The notes under the pieces are model-generated. The model was not told the DNA's origin and did not search any database. It saw nothing but the letters and a program-made list of their open reading frames with translations. The position numbers and the translations under genes are program-made. Positions 27,334-36,047 of a stretch of 64,000 bases of DNA are shown here, piece after piece. Source of the DNA: JAGNGI01 sp035448825 (GTDB lineage Bacteria; Fidelibacterota; UBA2242); the NCBI GenBank assembly GCA_035448825.1, contig DAOTJS010000006.1, positions 1-64,000 of the forward strand, given 5' to 3'. Position 1 is the stretch's first letter. Each line of letters begins with the position of its first letter.

Positions 27334-27407
27334 ATATTTAAGTCATTGCCTTTTAATTTTAACAAAATATTTCCCTCTCAAACATACAAATATTTTCGCC
27401 GAACCTA

Positions 27408-27436
27408 TTGACGAATTTCTTAATTAATGCTATATT
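27408..27436 (+). promoter_or_regulatory. Sigma-70-type promoter of the 6S-like RNA
   Basis: TTGACG (27408-27413), a 17-base spacer, and TATATT (27431-27436). It has near-consensus boxes and optimal spacing, and places a start near 27443, just ahead of the closing stem of the RNA. It is the clearest promoter in the window. Confidence 0.7.
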
Positions 27437-27443
27437 GCTTTTG

Positions 27444-27637
27444 TATGAAACGCTTATTGAAAAATTATCCTGCAATAGTGGGGCGAGTGTTTTTGGAACC
27501 AACACCATAGATTTGGGAGCCGGACTCCGAACGGCTAAAGTACGCTTCCTCGTTGAAGAAACTTGATCCGTTCGGGAGGTACCCACCGTGATTTTCACGG
27601 TTCCCTTAATCCGCCAGCGCTGTTGCAGGATATTTTT
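27444..27637 (+). ncRNA. ssrS: Probable 6S RNA
   Basis: The non-coding stretch forms a long rod. A 15-base closing stem pairs 27461-27475 with 27623-27637 (ATCCTGCAA with TTGCAGGAT in its core, one mismatch). Inside it, an apical arm pairs CCGAACGG with CCGTTCGG. A small hairpin, GTGATTTTCAC, sits on the 3' side between them, in the place where 6S RNA has its bubble-side helix. The length of about 180-195 bases, the closing stem, the bubble and the strong promoter all fit 6S RNA, which sequesters sigma-70 RNA polymerase. The T-rich 3' end doubles as terminator. No SRP-type GGAAG tetraloop or tmRNA signature is present. Confidence 0.65.
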
Positions 27638-28247
27638 ATGTAGTGATAATTAAACCAGGAATCGAGTTCAATTCCGTTCGGAACTCATCCGCTTTCTTCA
27701 CTTCAATTTGCACCGTAACTATGACGCTATTTTCGGTAAATTCCGGCTTGCTCGATTCCGAAAAACGCCCGAGAAAATGTGCCAGCTGTGAGTATTTCGC
27801 TAGCGGGCATTCGATTCTTAGGGTTTGGCGCTGGATAAAAGGTTTGTGTTCGACAAGATCGAGCGTCTTCCCGGCCGTAGCGCCGTATGCCCTAATCAAG
27901 CCTCCTATTCCCAGCTTCGTCCCGCCGAAATATCGCACGACTACGACAAGCGCTTTGACCAACTGCCGGCTGGTTAGCGCTTTTAAGATTGGCGCTCCGG
28001 CTGAACCGCGTGGCTCGCCCGCATCGTGAGCATAATATAGCAATTGATTATTTTCATAAATTCGATACGCCCAGCAAATGTGAGTAGCTTTTCGGTGCTT
28101 CTGGCTAATTTCCGCTATTTTTTGGACTGCTTCGGACTTATCGGCAACCGGAAAACAATACCCGATAAACTTTGAATCTTTGACTGTAAGCATAATTTCA
28201 GCCGAATCAGCAATTGTTTTTAGCCCTTGCGGTAACATTTCAGCCAT
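27636..28247 (-). CDS. yigZ: YigZ/IMPACT family protein (UPF0029)
   Basis: A 203-residue protein. The N-terminal domain has SKFIGYCFPV, THICWAYRI and DAGEPRGSAGAPIL (about 80-95), then VVVVRYFGGTKLGIGGLIRAY (105-125), which is the diagnostic UPF0029 block. A short C-terminal domain (DUF1949-like) follows. Relatives such as IMPACT/YIH1 affect translation control in eukaryotes; the bacterial role is unclear. The gene ends at the 3' end of the 6S-like RNA and faces it (convergent, two-base overlap). It is 11 bases downstream of the sorting-domain protease gene and probably in its operon. Confidence 0.9.
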   Translation of the reverse strand: MAEMLPQGLKTIADSAEIMLTVKDSKFIGYCFPVADKSEAVQKIAEISQKHRKATHICWAYRIYENNQLLYYAHDAGEPRGSAGAPILKALTSRQLVKALVVVVRYFGGTKLGIGGLIRAYGATAGKTLDLVEHKPFIQRQTLRIECPLAKYSQLAHFLGRFSESSKPEFTENSVIVTVQIEVKKADEFRTELNSIPGLIITT

Positions 28248-28258
28248 AAATTTTATAT

Positions 28259-29938
28259 TTACTTCAGTAGTAAAATTTTGCGCGTTAGATTCTTGCTTCC
28301 GATCGCAATTTGCATAATATAGACACCGGATGCAAGTTGCGCCTGTCTTAATTCATCACTCGAGAATGATAACGAATAATTACCAATCTTGATCAGTCCA
28401 TTATCAAAATTCTTCTGAAAAACATTTCGTCCCGTAAGGTCAAACCAGTTCGTCTTGATTGAATTAACAATCTGACCCACCTGTAGATCCACTATCAAAT
28501 CTCCCGATTTTCCCGGAGAATACGGATTTGGATAGACGTTTTTAATAGTTGACGCTATTCGAAATTCATCACCCACCTTGGAAATTGTCACAGTCAGATT
28601 AGGAGTTGTAGTTTTACTGCTATTAGTCATAAAAATAAGTAGAGAATCATTATTGGCGGCATTACCGACTAATAAATTTTGATTAAGTGACAATGTCTCG
28701 GCTATTTTTCCGACCCGATTTTTAATGAACAAGTAACGTCCGAGAAAATTCTCCGGCGATGATGAATTGACATTTATTCCACATAACCAATTCTGGTCGA
28801 ACACTACTTGATATGGCACGCACGCAAAGGGTTCTATTGATGGAGTAAAAACCGCACTTTCTGTAAAGACAACTTTGTTAGTTGCCGGAATTTGTAACAA
28901 TGGAAATTGCATAGCATCGCTGGAAAGCGCCCAATCGGGATCATAGCGTTCTCCGGTAAAATAGCATCGGAGATAAAACTCATTCCACAAATCGGCTAAA
29001 TCGGCATTATAATCATCCGCCAGAACCGCCTGAAGCGATTCGAAAGCATAATTAGTCTTGATCTCCTCCCAGACTTTGACCAAGAGATTCTCGCCATAAC
29101 GATCTAACATAAATCTAAGAAAAGCTCCTAACGCATAGGCATAATCATAATTCCAAAGCGATTTAAGTGGATAATTGAAAAAAGCGCCGACGTAAAAGAG
29201 ATAATCGTTCACTTCCGGATAAGCCCGTTCTTCGAACCAGGTCGAGCACCATTCCAGGAAATAATCATCGGCGCTTGTCCGCCCGCCACCAGAATTCGTC
29301 AAGCCGTTATTTTCCCACCAATTGTAACCGAGCTGCACTACGTGAAAAAATTCATGGGCAACCGTAACTCGCAAACCATTCAAGCCGATTGTCGGATAGC
29401 CTGCAAAGTCATTATCAATTACCGTATAAGCAGTATAATCATAGGGACGATCGGGAGTACTCTGAACTGGATTCTCATTATAAGTATAAGCATAGGCGGC
29501 ACCACCCAGATTAATGATGTAGAAATCAATTTCCGGAGTGGATTCATCATCAATCGGTGGCGGCTGAAAGTCAAGCGTATCAATCAGCAAGCTGTAAGCT
29601 CGCTCAGCGGCTCGCGCAGTTTCATAAACAAAATCCGGCACACCGTCAGCATTCGTAATCGTTGCATCAACTGCATCGTTACCTTCCAAAGTATAATGAA
29701 TCAAGAAATGGCCTTGCGCCGACCGATAACTGAAAGGCAAAGTCGGTCTCAAATCTTTATAACCGACCGTCGGCTGTTTTAGCAATTCGCGAGATGGTCT
29801 CAGATCGTTTTTGACGGCGACTAGCGCTTGCCAGTAGCTTTCATCGGCGGCAATCCTATCAAATTGATCAATTGCCAGTGCTTGTTTTGCCACAACTAGA
29901 CATAGGATGGTAAAAGTTAAATGATGGATTATCTTCAT
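28259..29938 (-). CDS. Secreted zinc metalloprotease-like protein with type A C-terminal sorting domain
   Basis: A 559-residue exported protein. Residues 1-22 are a signal peptide. HEFFH at 195-199 (VAHEFFHVVQLGY) is a gluzincin-like HExxH, and FLEWCSTWFEERAYPE about 30 residues later supplies a candidate third ligand (Glu). The middle matches the MXAN_6640-type putative metalloprotease family as far as I can recall. The last 90 residues (VYPNPYSPGKSG ... LTRKILLLK) are a FlgD/T9SS type A beta-sandwich with the usual NPF/NPY-rich start, predicting outer-membrane secretion and surface anchoring. It overlaps the end of der by four bases, an odd operon partner, and precedes yigZ. Confidence 0.85.
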   Translation of the reverse strand: MKIIHHLTFTILCLVVAKQALAIDQFDRIAADESYWQALVAVKNDLRPSRELLKQPTVGYKDLRPTLPFSYRSAQGHFLIHYTLEGNDAVDATITNADGVPDFVYETARAAERAYSLLIDTLDFQPPPIDDESTPEIDFYIINLGGAAYAYTYNENPVQSTPDRPYDYTAYTVIDNDFAGYPTIGLNGLRVTVAHEFFHVVQLGYNWWENNGLTNSGGGRTSADDYFLEWCSTWFEERAYPEVNDYLFYVGAFFNYPLKSLWNYDYAYALGAFLRFMLDRYGENLLVKVWEEIKTNYAFESLQAVLADDYNADLADLWNEFYLRCYFTGERYDPDWALSSDAMQFPLLQIPATNKVVFTESAVFTPSIEPFACVPYQVVFDQNWLCGINVNSSSPENFLGRYLFIKNRVGKIAETLSLNQNLLVGNAANNDSLLIFMTNSSKTTTPNLTVTISKVGDEFRIASTIKNVYPNPYSPGKSGDLIVDLQVGQIVNSIKTNWFDLTGRNVFQKNFDNGLIKIGNYSLSFSSDELRQAQLASGVYIMQIAIGSKNLTRKILLLK

Positions 29939-31248
29939 TTTTTTCGGAAGGAGATTATCAGTGGCACCCCGATAAAACCAAACTGGCGACGTAGTTGATT
30001 TTCTAAAAAGCGGCGGTAATCTTCTTTGATTAAATGCGGCTCGTTACAGAAAAAAACGAAAACCGGCGGCTCGGTTTTGACCTGCGTAACATATTTTATC
30101 TTGATAAATTTGCCCAGATTTGCCGGAGGTGGCGTGCGATTAATGACATCCTGTAGAAATTTGTTCAATTCATTGGTTTCTATGCGCATTTTGCGATTCT
30201 CATAGACCATCCGCGCCGTTTCCAGAATTTTAGGCACCCGCTGGTGCGTTTTAGCCGAGACAAAAAGTATCGGATAATGTTCAAGTTCGCGAAATTGTTC
30301 GATCAAATTGCGTTGGTAATTAACCTGAGTGTTAGTTTCGCGCTGAACCAGATCCCACTTGTTAATCGCTATCACCAGGCCTTTTCTTAGGTCAATAACC
30401 TGGCGGACGATAGCCGCATCCTGGCGAGTAAAACCTTTAACGGCATCAATGACCACCAGAGCAACATTACAGCGTTCGATTGCCCGAGAGGCACGTAGAA
30501 AACTATAATATTCCACTTCGTCCTTGATACGGCGCTGTTTGCGCATTCCGGCTGTATCTATCAGAGTAACCGGTTCGTTAAAATATTTTATCTCGGTATC
30601 AATCGCATCGCGGGTTGTGCCGGGTATGTCGGTTACAATAGCCTTTTCGGAACCGGCCAGAACATTCAAAATCGAAGATTTGCCAACATTCGGCATACCG
30701 ACGATTGCCAATTGTAAATGTTCTTTCTCTTCCTTAACTGTGGCAATTTTCTGGGGAATTTTTTGTAAAATAGCATCCAGCAAATCGCCGATATAGCGTC
30801 CATTCAAAGCCGAAATCGGGAAAACCTCGCCCAAGCCCAATTCGGTGAATTCCAGACTATTAATTTCCAATCGCTCATTATCGCACTTATTGGCAACGAC
30901 TAAATAATCCCGCTGGGAGCGCCGAATCATCGCGGCAATTTCACGATCGAGTGCAGTCATCGGTTCACTTGCATCCACCATAAAAATAACCAGATCGGCT
31001 TCATTAACAGCTAATTTGACCTGCTCGCGAATTGCGTTTGTAATCTGATCGGCGCTTTCCGGAACAAAGCCACCGGTATCAATCAGCAAAAACTGACGCC
31101 CCGCCCAATTTACGGTTTCGTAAACTCGATCGCGCGTAATACCGGCTTCGGAATGTACGATAGATTTACGCTTCTGCGTCAGGCGATTGAATAAAGTTGA
31201 TTTGCCGACGTTCGGTCGCCCGACAATTGCCACAATTGGTTCAGTCAT
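29935..31248 (-). CDS. der: Ribosome assembly GTPase Der (EngA)
   Basis: A 437-residue protein with two tandem GTPase domains: GRPNVGKST near residue 10 and GMPNVGKSS near 184, each followed by its G3 (DTGG, DTAG) and G4 (NKCD, NKWD) motifs. The C-terminal KH-like domain ends the chain. Der works in 50S subunit maturation. The start overlaps the DUF512 gene's end by eight bases and its own end overlaps the protease gene. The DUF512-der pairing is common in bacteria, so that part of the operon is conserved and the protease looks like an addition. Confidence 0.96.
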   Translation of the reverse strand: MTEPIVAIVGRPNVGKSTLFNRLTQKRKSIVHSEAGITRDRVYETVNWAGRQFLLIDTGGFVPESADQITNAIREQVKLAVNEADLVIFMVDASEPMTALDREIAAMIRRSQRDYLVVANKCDNERLEINSLEFTELGLGEVFPISALNGRYIGDLLDAILQKIPQKIATVKEEKEHLQLAIVGMPNVGKSSILNVLAGSEKAIVTDIPGTTRDAIDTEIKYFNEPVTLIDTAGMRKQRRIKDEVEYYSFLRASRAIERCNVALVVIDAVKGFTRQDAAIVRQVIDLRKGLVIAINKWDLVQRETNTQVNYQRNLIEQFRELEHYPILFVSAKTHQRVPKILETARMVYENRKMRIETNELNKFLQDVINRTPPPANLGKFIKIKYVTQVKTEPPVFVFFCNEPHLIKEDYRRFLENQLRRQFGFIGVPLIISFRKK

Positions 31249-32527
31249 AATTTTCTTCCACTAATTTACCAAAATTGCCGTCCCAGACCTGCACCGGTTT
31301 GTGCAAAGCCGCGGCAATCTGGTGAGGATACAAATCATCGAGAAGAACTCCGTCTTCATTAACGACTCGCGGCGGTAATACAATTAAGTCATACTCGTCA
31401 ATATTAATTGCCTGGGCAATAATATCTTGACCTGTCAATAATCCTGCCACCGTTACCGATGGCCCGAAAAAATTATTAATTACCGGTAAAAGATCCACCG
31501 AGAAATTATTAATCTGATTCAAGCGTGCGGTAACATATCTACTCAAAACAGGTGCCGCCAGCGTGCCGGTAACGAAAAGCACTTTTTTCTCCTTACTGAC
31601 GGCGAGCGGTAACTTGCGACTCTGCCGCTTGAAATCGTCAAGAAACGCCCGTGTCAATCCGACTCCGTTTTCAATTTGGTGAAAACTACCGTAAAATTTG
31701 CGCCCCGGTAAATCTTGACCGGCTAACAAATAAAATTCATCCGAAAGAAAAACCCAGTGCTCTCCGTCGCGATTCTCATACCGGCGATTCCAATGTCGAA
31801 CATTTTCGAGCAATTGAGATGCAAGCTGCGCATCCACCGCGGGGAGAACGGGCAAATGGCGACGATGCACGGTGAGACCGACCGGTACGATCGCTACCGA
31901 TAATATCGAATCCCGGAAAGTATATAAATCCGCCAGCGTTTTTTCGAGTACCGCACCGTCATTAATTCCCGGAATCAGTACTATTTGAGTATGCAGATCA
32001 ATTCGGTTTTGTGACAGAAAAGCGATCTTTGACATCAAATTATCCGGCTTCTTCAATTGAAAAATATAGCGTCGCACATTTTCATCGGTCGCATGAATCG
32101 AAACATACAGGGGCGAAAGGCGTTGTGAAACAATGCGTTTAAGTTCGGCTTCATTTAAATTAGTCAGGGTAATATAATTTCCCAGTAGAAATGAATAGCG
32201 GTAATCCTCATCGCAGAAGTAAATTGCCAGTCGCATACCGGGGGGATTTTGCTTGATAAAGCAGAAAATGCAGTTATTTCCGCAGGCTTTTAGACGCGGC
32301 GGAGATAATTCAATTCCCAGTGGCTCATCGGCATTTTTTCTAATCTGGAATATTTTTTCGTGACCGTCCCGTAGCACAGTAATTTTACATTTCTCTCCAG
32401 ATTGATGAAAATACAAATCAAGGAAATCGTTGATCGGCTGGCGATTGATGCTGACAATCTGGTCTCCTCGACGGATACCACTCACTTCAGCCAGACTGTT
32501 GGGCTTTACTTCGATAATTTCAACCAC
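31241..32527 (-). CDS. DUF512 family iron-sulfur protein with PDZ and radical SAM-like domains
   Basis: A 428-residue protein. Residues 1-65 form a PDZ-like domain (GIRRGDQIVSINRQP). Residues 80-300 are a radical SAM-like core with Cys82, Cys86 and Cys89 in LKACGNNCIFCFIKQNPPGMR, the motif used to bind a 4Fe-4S cluster. The C-terminal half is DUF512 proper, with LLTGQDI and LPPRVVNEDGVLLDD near the end. The enzyme's substrate is unknown in any organism that I know. The start is GTG at 32527, as no ATG precedes the PDZ domain. It is first in the der operon. Confidence 0.87.
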   Translation of the reverse strand: MVEIIEVKPNSLAEVSGIRRGDQIVSINRQPINDFLDLYFHQSGEKCKITVLRDGHEKIFQIRKNADEPLGIELSPPRLKACGNNCIFCFIKQNPPGMRLAIYFCDEDYRYSFLLGNYITLTNLNEAELKRIVSQRLSPLYVSIHATDENVRRYIFQLKKPDNLMSKIAFLSQNRIDLHTQIVLIPGINDGAVLEKTLADLYTFRDSILSVAIVPVGLTVHRRHLPVLPAVDAQLASQLLENVRHWNRRYENRDGEHWVFLSDEFYLLAGQDLPGRKFYGSFHQIENGVGLTRAFLDDFKRQSRKLPLAVSKEKKVLFVTGTLAAPVLSRYVTARLNQINNFSVDLLPVINNFFGPSVTVAGLLTGQDIIAQAINIDEYDLIVLPPRVVNEDGVLLDDLYPHQIAAALHKPVQVWDGNFGKLVEENYD

Positions 32528-32689
32528 GATTCCAGCACCATTTTTTATAATTGCTTGAAATTTGCTTCATATTAATAAAAACTGCCCAAAATTCGCTAAT
32601 CCCGACCGGAAAAACAAAATTTATACGAAATGCTGAAATTTTTTGGAAACCAGTTTGTTTTGATTTTAAATAAAAATATAAGGATTCGA

Positions 32690-32752
32690 GCGGATGAAGA
32701 GAATCCCCCACCGGGGGTCTCTACGAGAGAACTCCCGCGGCAAACTTGGGAA
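32690..32752 (-). pseudogene. tRNA-Gly remnant split by a 23-base insertion
   Basis: Two blocks match the neighbouring tRNA-Gly. 32690-32705 matches 14 of 16 bases of the acceptor/T-arm end. 32729-32752 matches most bases of the next stretch through the anticodon stem (GAACTCCCG...CTTGGGAA). Between them lie 23 extra bases (32706-32728) made of two small hairpins, CCCCC-ACC-GGGGG and TCTC-TAC-GAGA. The 5' half of the tRNA is missing, so no cloverleaf can form. It is a partial duplicate or decayed copy lying about 40 bases downstream of the intact gene. Confidence 0.7.
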
Positions 32753-32792
32753 AATTTAAAACAAATTATTTTCGTCCAGCTACCGTTATTGG

Positions 32793-32863
32793 AGCGGGTG
32801 AGGAGAATCGAACTCCCGTGGCCAGCTTGGGAAGCTGGAGTTCTACCATTGAACTACACCCGC
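32793..32863 (-). tRNA. tRNA-Gly (anticodon CCC)
   Basis: Complete cloverleaf on the minus strand: acceptor GCGGGTG/CACCCGC, D-arm GTTC/GAAC, anticodon stem CCAGC/GCTGG with loop TTCCCAA (anticodon CCC, reads GGG), T-stem GGAG with TTCGATT. The discriminator is T and the CCA is encoded at 32790-32792. No U-rich terminator is evident downstream. Confidence 0.93.
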
Positions 32864-33151
32864 AATGCAAAAAAGCGTTGATAATTTAATAGCACTAAAT
32901 AATTTTAAAAATGTTTTTAATTACTTGATTGGATAAACATTACCCAGTCTATTTTAAAGTTTTTGTCAAAGTAACTAGCATATATTCACTAACGCTTATT
33001 ACCCAACAATTGGTATTATTCTCGTCGGTAAATACAAAATCTTGTATTTTTACTTGACTACTTGGTATGAACTTACTAACTTTCACCCAGTTTAACTTTT
33101 GAAAATTAAAATGGGCTCAATCAATTAACTCAAAATAGGAGATTTTCGCGA
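32864..33151. other. Leader region of the class II ribonucleotide reductase gene
   Basis: 288 AT-rich bases between tRNA-Gly and nrdJ. It contains the palindrome described as a NrdR box. TTGACT at 33054-33059 is a possible -35, with a weak TAACTT 17 bases later. TAGGAGA sits 10 bases ahead of the ATG. I see no cobalamin riboswitch core, though the enzyme uses adenosylcobalamin. Confidence 0.45.
33032..33047 (+). promoter_or_regulatory. Candidate NrdR box upstream of nrdJ
   Basis: ATACAAAATCTTGTAT is nearly palindromic (AAATACAA and TTGTATTT as arms, four bases between) and agrees with the NrdR box consensus at about 12 of 16 positions. A weaker 16-base match sits 31 bases upstream at 33001-33016, which is three helical turns, the usual kind of spacing for paired NrdR boxes. 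nrdR itself is in this window (48486-48941). Confidence 0.5.
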
Positions 33152-35566
33152 ATGTCTGAGTCGATTACCATAGATTTTAAAAATCCCAAAAACGAATCGC
33201 CCGAAAAGAATATTCCAGAAAATTCTCTGTCAATTAATCCTGAAAATATTCAAGTTACACCCGAGAAAAAACCTTTATTTTCCAAAAATGCGATGGAGGT
33301 ATTAACCAAACGCTACCTTCAGCACGATAAAAATGGCAATGCCGTCGAAACGGTCGAGGAATTATTCCGGAGAGTGGCTGAAGCAGTAGCCGAAGCCGAG
33401 GCTAATTATTCTCCGCGCTCCAGCATTCCCCGCACAACCGAAAAATTTTACCAGATGATGATTCGTAAAGACTTCCTCCCCAATTCACCAACCTTGATGA
33501 ATGCCGGTCGTGAACTAGGGCAGCTTTCGGCTTGCTTTGTCCTACCGATTGATGATTCGATGGAATCCATCTTTCAGACTTTAAAAGACACCGCACTAAT
33601 TCATAAAAGTGGCGGTGGAACCGGCTTTTCCTTCAGCCGGATTCGCCCCAAAAAAAGCATTGTAAAAACTACCAGTGGGGTTGCCAGCGGACCAGTATCC
33701 TTTATGAAAGTTTACAACGCCGCCACGGAAGCCGTCAAACAAGGTGGCACCCGGCGCGGCGCTAATATGGGAATTCTACGCGTTGATCATCCCGATATCC
33801 TCGAATTCGTAGATTGCAAGAAAAATAGCAATGAGCTAACGAATTTTAATATTTCGGTCGCCGTAACCGATGAATTTATGGAAAAAGTCCGGCGACGCGA
33901 ACAGTATGAACTGGTCAATCCGGTTGACAATACTATCGTCGGCACTCTTAATGCGGCTGAAGTTTTCAAACTGATTGCCCAGAATGCCTGGTACAACGGC
34001 GATCCCGGGGTAATTTTTATTGACCGCATCAATCAAATGAACCCCACTCCGAAATTAGGCGACATTGAAGCAACCAATCCCTGTGGTGAGCAACCACTTT
34101 TGCCAAACGAATCCTGCAATCTGGGCTCAATCAACTTAGCCAATTTTATTTCCGAGAATAAAATTGACTATAAGCGCCTCGGCGAGACTATTGACTTAGC
34201 CGTTCAATTTCTGGATGACGTAATTGACATCAATAAATTCCCGCTGAAGAAAATCGAAACGATGGTAAAAAAGACCCGTAAGATCGGTCTGGGAGTTATG
34301 GGATTTGCCGATATTCTTTTCAGTTTGAAAATACCTTACGATTCGGATGAGGCGCTCCAATTAGCCGACGAAATAATGAAATTTATCTATACGCGAACCA
34401 AGGAAGCCTCTACCAAATTAGGCGAGAGTCGTGGTACTTTTCCCGCCTGGGACGATAGCATTTATTTCCCGGACGGTCCCAAATATCGCAATTCGACCTG
34501 CATCACGATTGCGCCAACCGGTACAATTTCAATGATTGCCGACTGCTCAAGTGGTATCGAACCGATCTTTTCGTTAGCGTTCACTAAAAAAGTTATGGAT
34601 GGCACCGAACTGCTTTATGTCAATCCGTACTTCGAACAGCTTTGTAAAGAGACTGGTATATACAGTGAAGAATTAATGCGTCGGGTCATCACGGAGGGCT
34701 CAATCCAACATATCGAAGAAATTCCTAAGGAAATCAGACGGGTTTTCGTTACGGCGCATGATATTTCGCCCGAATGGCACGTTCGGATGCAGGCCGCTTT
34801 TCAGAAATGGGTAGATGCGGCGGTCTCCAAAACTTGCAATTTCCCCAAATCGGCTACGGTTCAGGATGTTCTCGATGCCTATTGGCTGGCTTATGAAGCC
34901 GGTTGTAAAGGTATCACAATTTATCGAGACGGCAGTCGGGATGAACAAGTTTTATATATTGGCAAACAAACCGATCAAACTAAATCGGAACAAACCGTTC
35001 AGCCCCAAATAATTGACCAAACCCTGCATCCGCGCATTCGCCCGCCTGAGACTCGAGGCGTAACCAAACGCATTCGCACGGGTAACGGCACTTTGTATAT
35101 TACGATCAATGAAGACGATTACGGTCTCTGTGAAGTATTCACTAATATCGGCAAAGCCGGTAGTCAGGCTCAAGTCGAATCGGAAGCGATCAGTCGTTTA
35201 ATTTCGCTCGCCCTGCGTTCCGGAATTGACGCTCGCGACGTTGTCAAGCAGTTAAAAGGCATTGGTGGCCCTTCGCCGATCTGGGAAAACGGCACTCAAA
35301 TTCTCTCGACCCCGGACGCCATTGCTAAAGCTCTCGAGTGGTATCTGGATGAACGCGAAGGCAAGAAAAAAACCACCGGAAACCAACCGAATTTTTCATT
35401 ACTTGACGTTGAGGGAGCGACAACATTAAAGAAGCCCGAACCTACTCCAAAACATTCTGCAACCAATAACAAAAAGTCTATTACGACCTGTCCGGAATGC
35501 GGTTCTAACGTTTACCATGAAAGTGGCTGTGTGACCTGTCCAAACTGTGGCTTCTCGAAATGCTAA
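33152..35566 (+). CDS. nrdJ: Adenosylcobalamin-dependent (class II) ribonucleotide reductase
   Basis: An 804-residue class II reductase. The N-terminal 45 residues are low-complexity. Cys128 (QLSACFV) is the first active-site cysteine, NPCGEQ at 309-314 has catalytic Cys311 and Glu313, and Cys322 follows in NESCNLGS. SGGGTGFSFS and GGTRRGANMG are the nucleotide- and cobalamin-proximal loops. The TSCxxC-type regeneration cysteines are represented by a C-terminal zinc-ribbon-like tail (CPECGS...CPNCGFSKC). It makes deoxyribonucleotides without oxygen, using B12, so growth does not depend on a class I enzyme. The candidate NrdR box upstream suggests repression by NrdR. Confidence 0.94.
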   Translation: MSESITIDFKNPKNESPEKNIPENSLSINPENIQVTPEKKPLFSKNAMEVLTKRYLQHDKNGNAVETVEELFRRVAEAVAEAEANYSPRSSIPRTTEKFYQMMIRKDFLPNSPTLMNAGRELGQLSACFVLPIDDSMESIFQTLKDTALIHKSGGGTGFSFSRIRPKKSIVKTTSGVASGPVSFMKVYNAATEAVKQGGTRRGANMGILRVDHPDILEFVDCKKNSNELTNFNISVAVTDEFMEKVRRREQYELVNPVDNTIVGTLNAAEVFKLIAQNAWYNGDPGVIFIDRINQMNPTPKLGDIEATNPCGEQPLLPNESCNLGSINLANFISENKIDYKRLGETIDLAVQFLDDVIDINKFPLKKIETMVKKTRKIGLGVMGFADILFSLKIPYDSDEALQLADEIMKFIYTRTKEASTKLGESRGTFPAWDDSIYFPDGPKYRNSTCITIAPTGTISMIADCSSGIEPIFSLAFTKKVMDGTELLYVNPYFEQLCKETGIYSEELMRRVITEGSIQHIEEIPKEIRRVFVTAHDISPEWHVRMQAAFQKWVDAAVSKTCNFPKSATVQDVLDAYWLAYEAGCKGITIYRDGSRDEQVLYIGKQTDQTKSEQTVQPQIIDQTLHPRIRPPETRGVTKRIRTGNGTLYITINEDDYGLCEVFTNIGKAGSQAQVESEAISRLISLALRSGIDARDVVKQLKGIGGPSPIWENGTQILSTPDAIAKALEWYLDEREGKKKTTGNQPNFSLLDVEGATTLKKPEPTPKHSATNNKKSITTCPECGSNVYHESGCVTCPNCGFSKC

Positions 35567-35970
35567 ACTGAGCCGGTACTCCGCACTAAATTAAATACAG
35601 CGGTTGTAAACAATCACTTAGAAAAATATAGACGATAAATTGAAGCCCAAGCCACTTTCGAATTCGGTAAAGTTAATCCGAGAACCATTTTATTAATCAG
35701 GATTTTAATCATTAATTATGCACTTGCCAAGTACTATAGATAATCAAGATTCTAAACCAGTAATTTATTATCAGTTTTATCTAAACTTTACCCAGAGAAC
35801 ACCATCTAAAACCAGATCAACCCGATAAACATTTTCCTGAAATAATATACATTTTGGTCCGAAAGATAGAAACATTCTCTTTCATCGATTGTTAGCGATT
35901 GAACAATTTCAACAACGCCAAAAAATACGAATCAAGATCAGCGAAAAAACCTAATATTTTCTGGAAAAAT
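35567..35970. other. Intergenic region after nrdJ
   Basis: 404 AT-rich bases between nrdJ (+) and tRNA-Asp (-). No open frame with family features, no hairpin followed by a U tract, and no RNA signature could be seen. It may hold the nrdJ terminator and the end of the tRNA-Asp transcript. Confidence 0.4.
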
Positions 35971-35973
35971 TGG

Positions 35974-36047
35974 CGGGATCGACGGGACTCGAACCCGCAA
36001 CCCCCGGCGTGACAGGCCGGTGCTCTAACCAGTTGAACTACGACCCC
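35974..36047 (-). tRNA. tRNA-Asp (anticodon GTC)
   Basis: Minus-strand cloverleaf with acceptor GGGGTCG/CGATCCC (one G-U pair), D-stem GTTC/GAGC, anticodon stem CCGGC/GCCGG with loop CTGTCAC (anticodon GTC), and T-arm GCGGG-TTCGAGT-CCCGT. The discriminator is G and the CCA is encoded at 35971-35973. Confidence 0.94.

Noticed and set aside
32690..32863. Integrated mobile element at tRNA-Gly
   Set aside because: No integrase and no room for an element between the remnant and the tRNA; only a short duplicate is present.
32864..33151. Cobalamin riboswitch expected in front of a B12-dependent reductase
   Set aside because: The conserved B12 box is absent and the region is AT-rich with only the NrdR-like palindrome.
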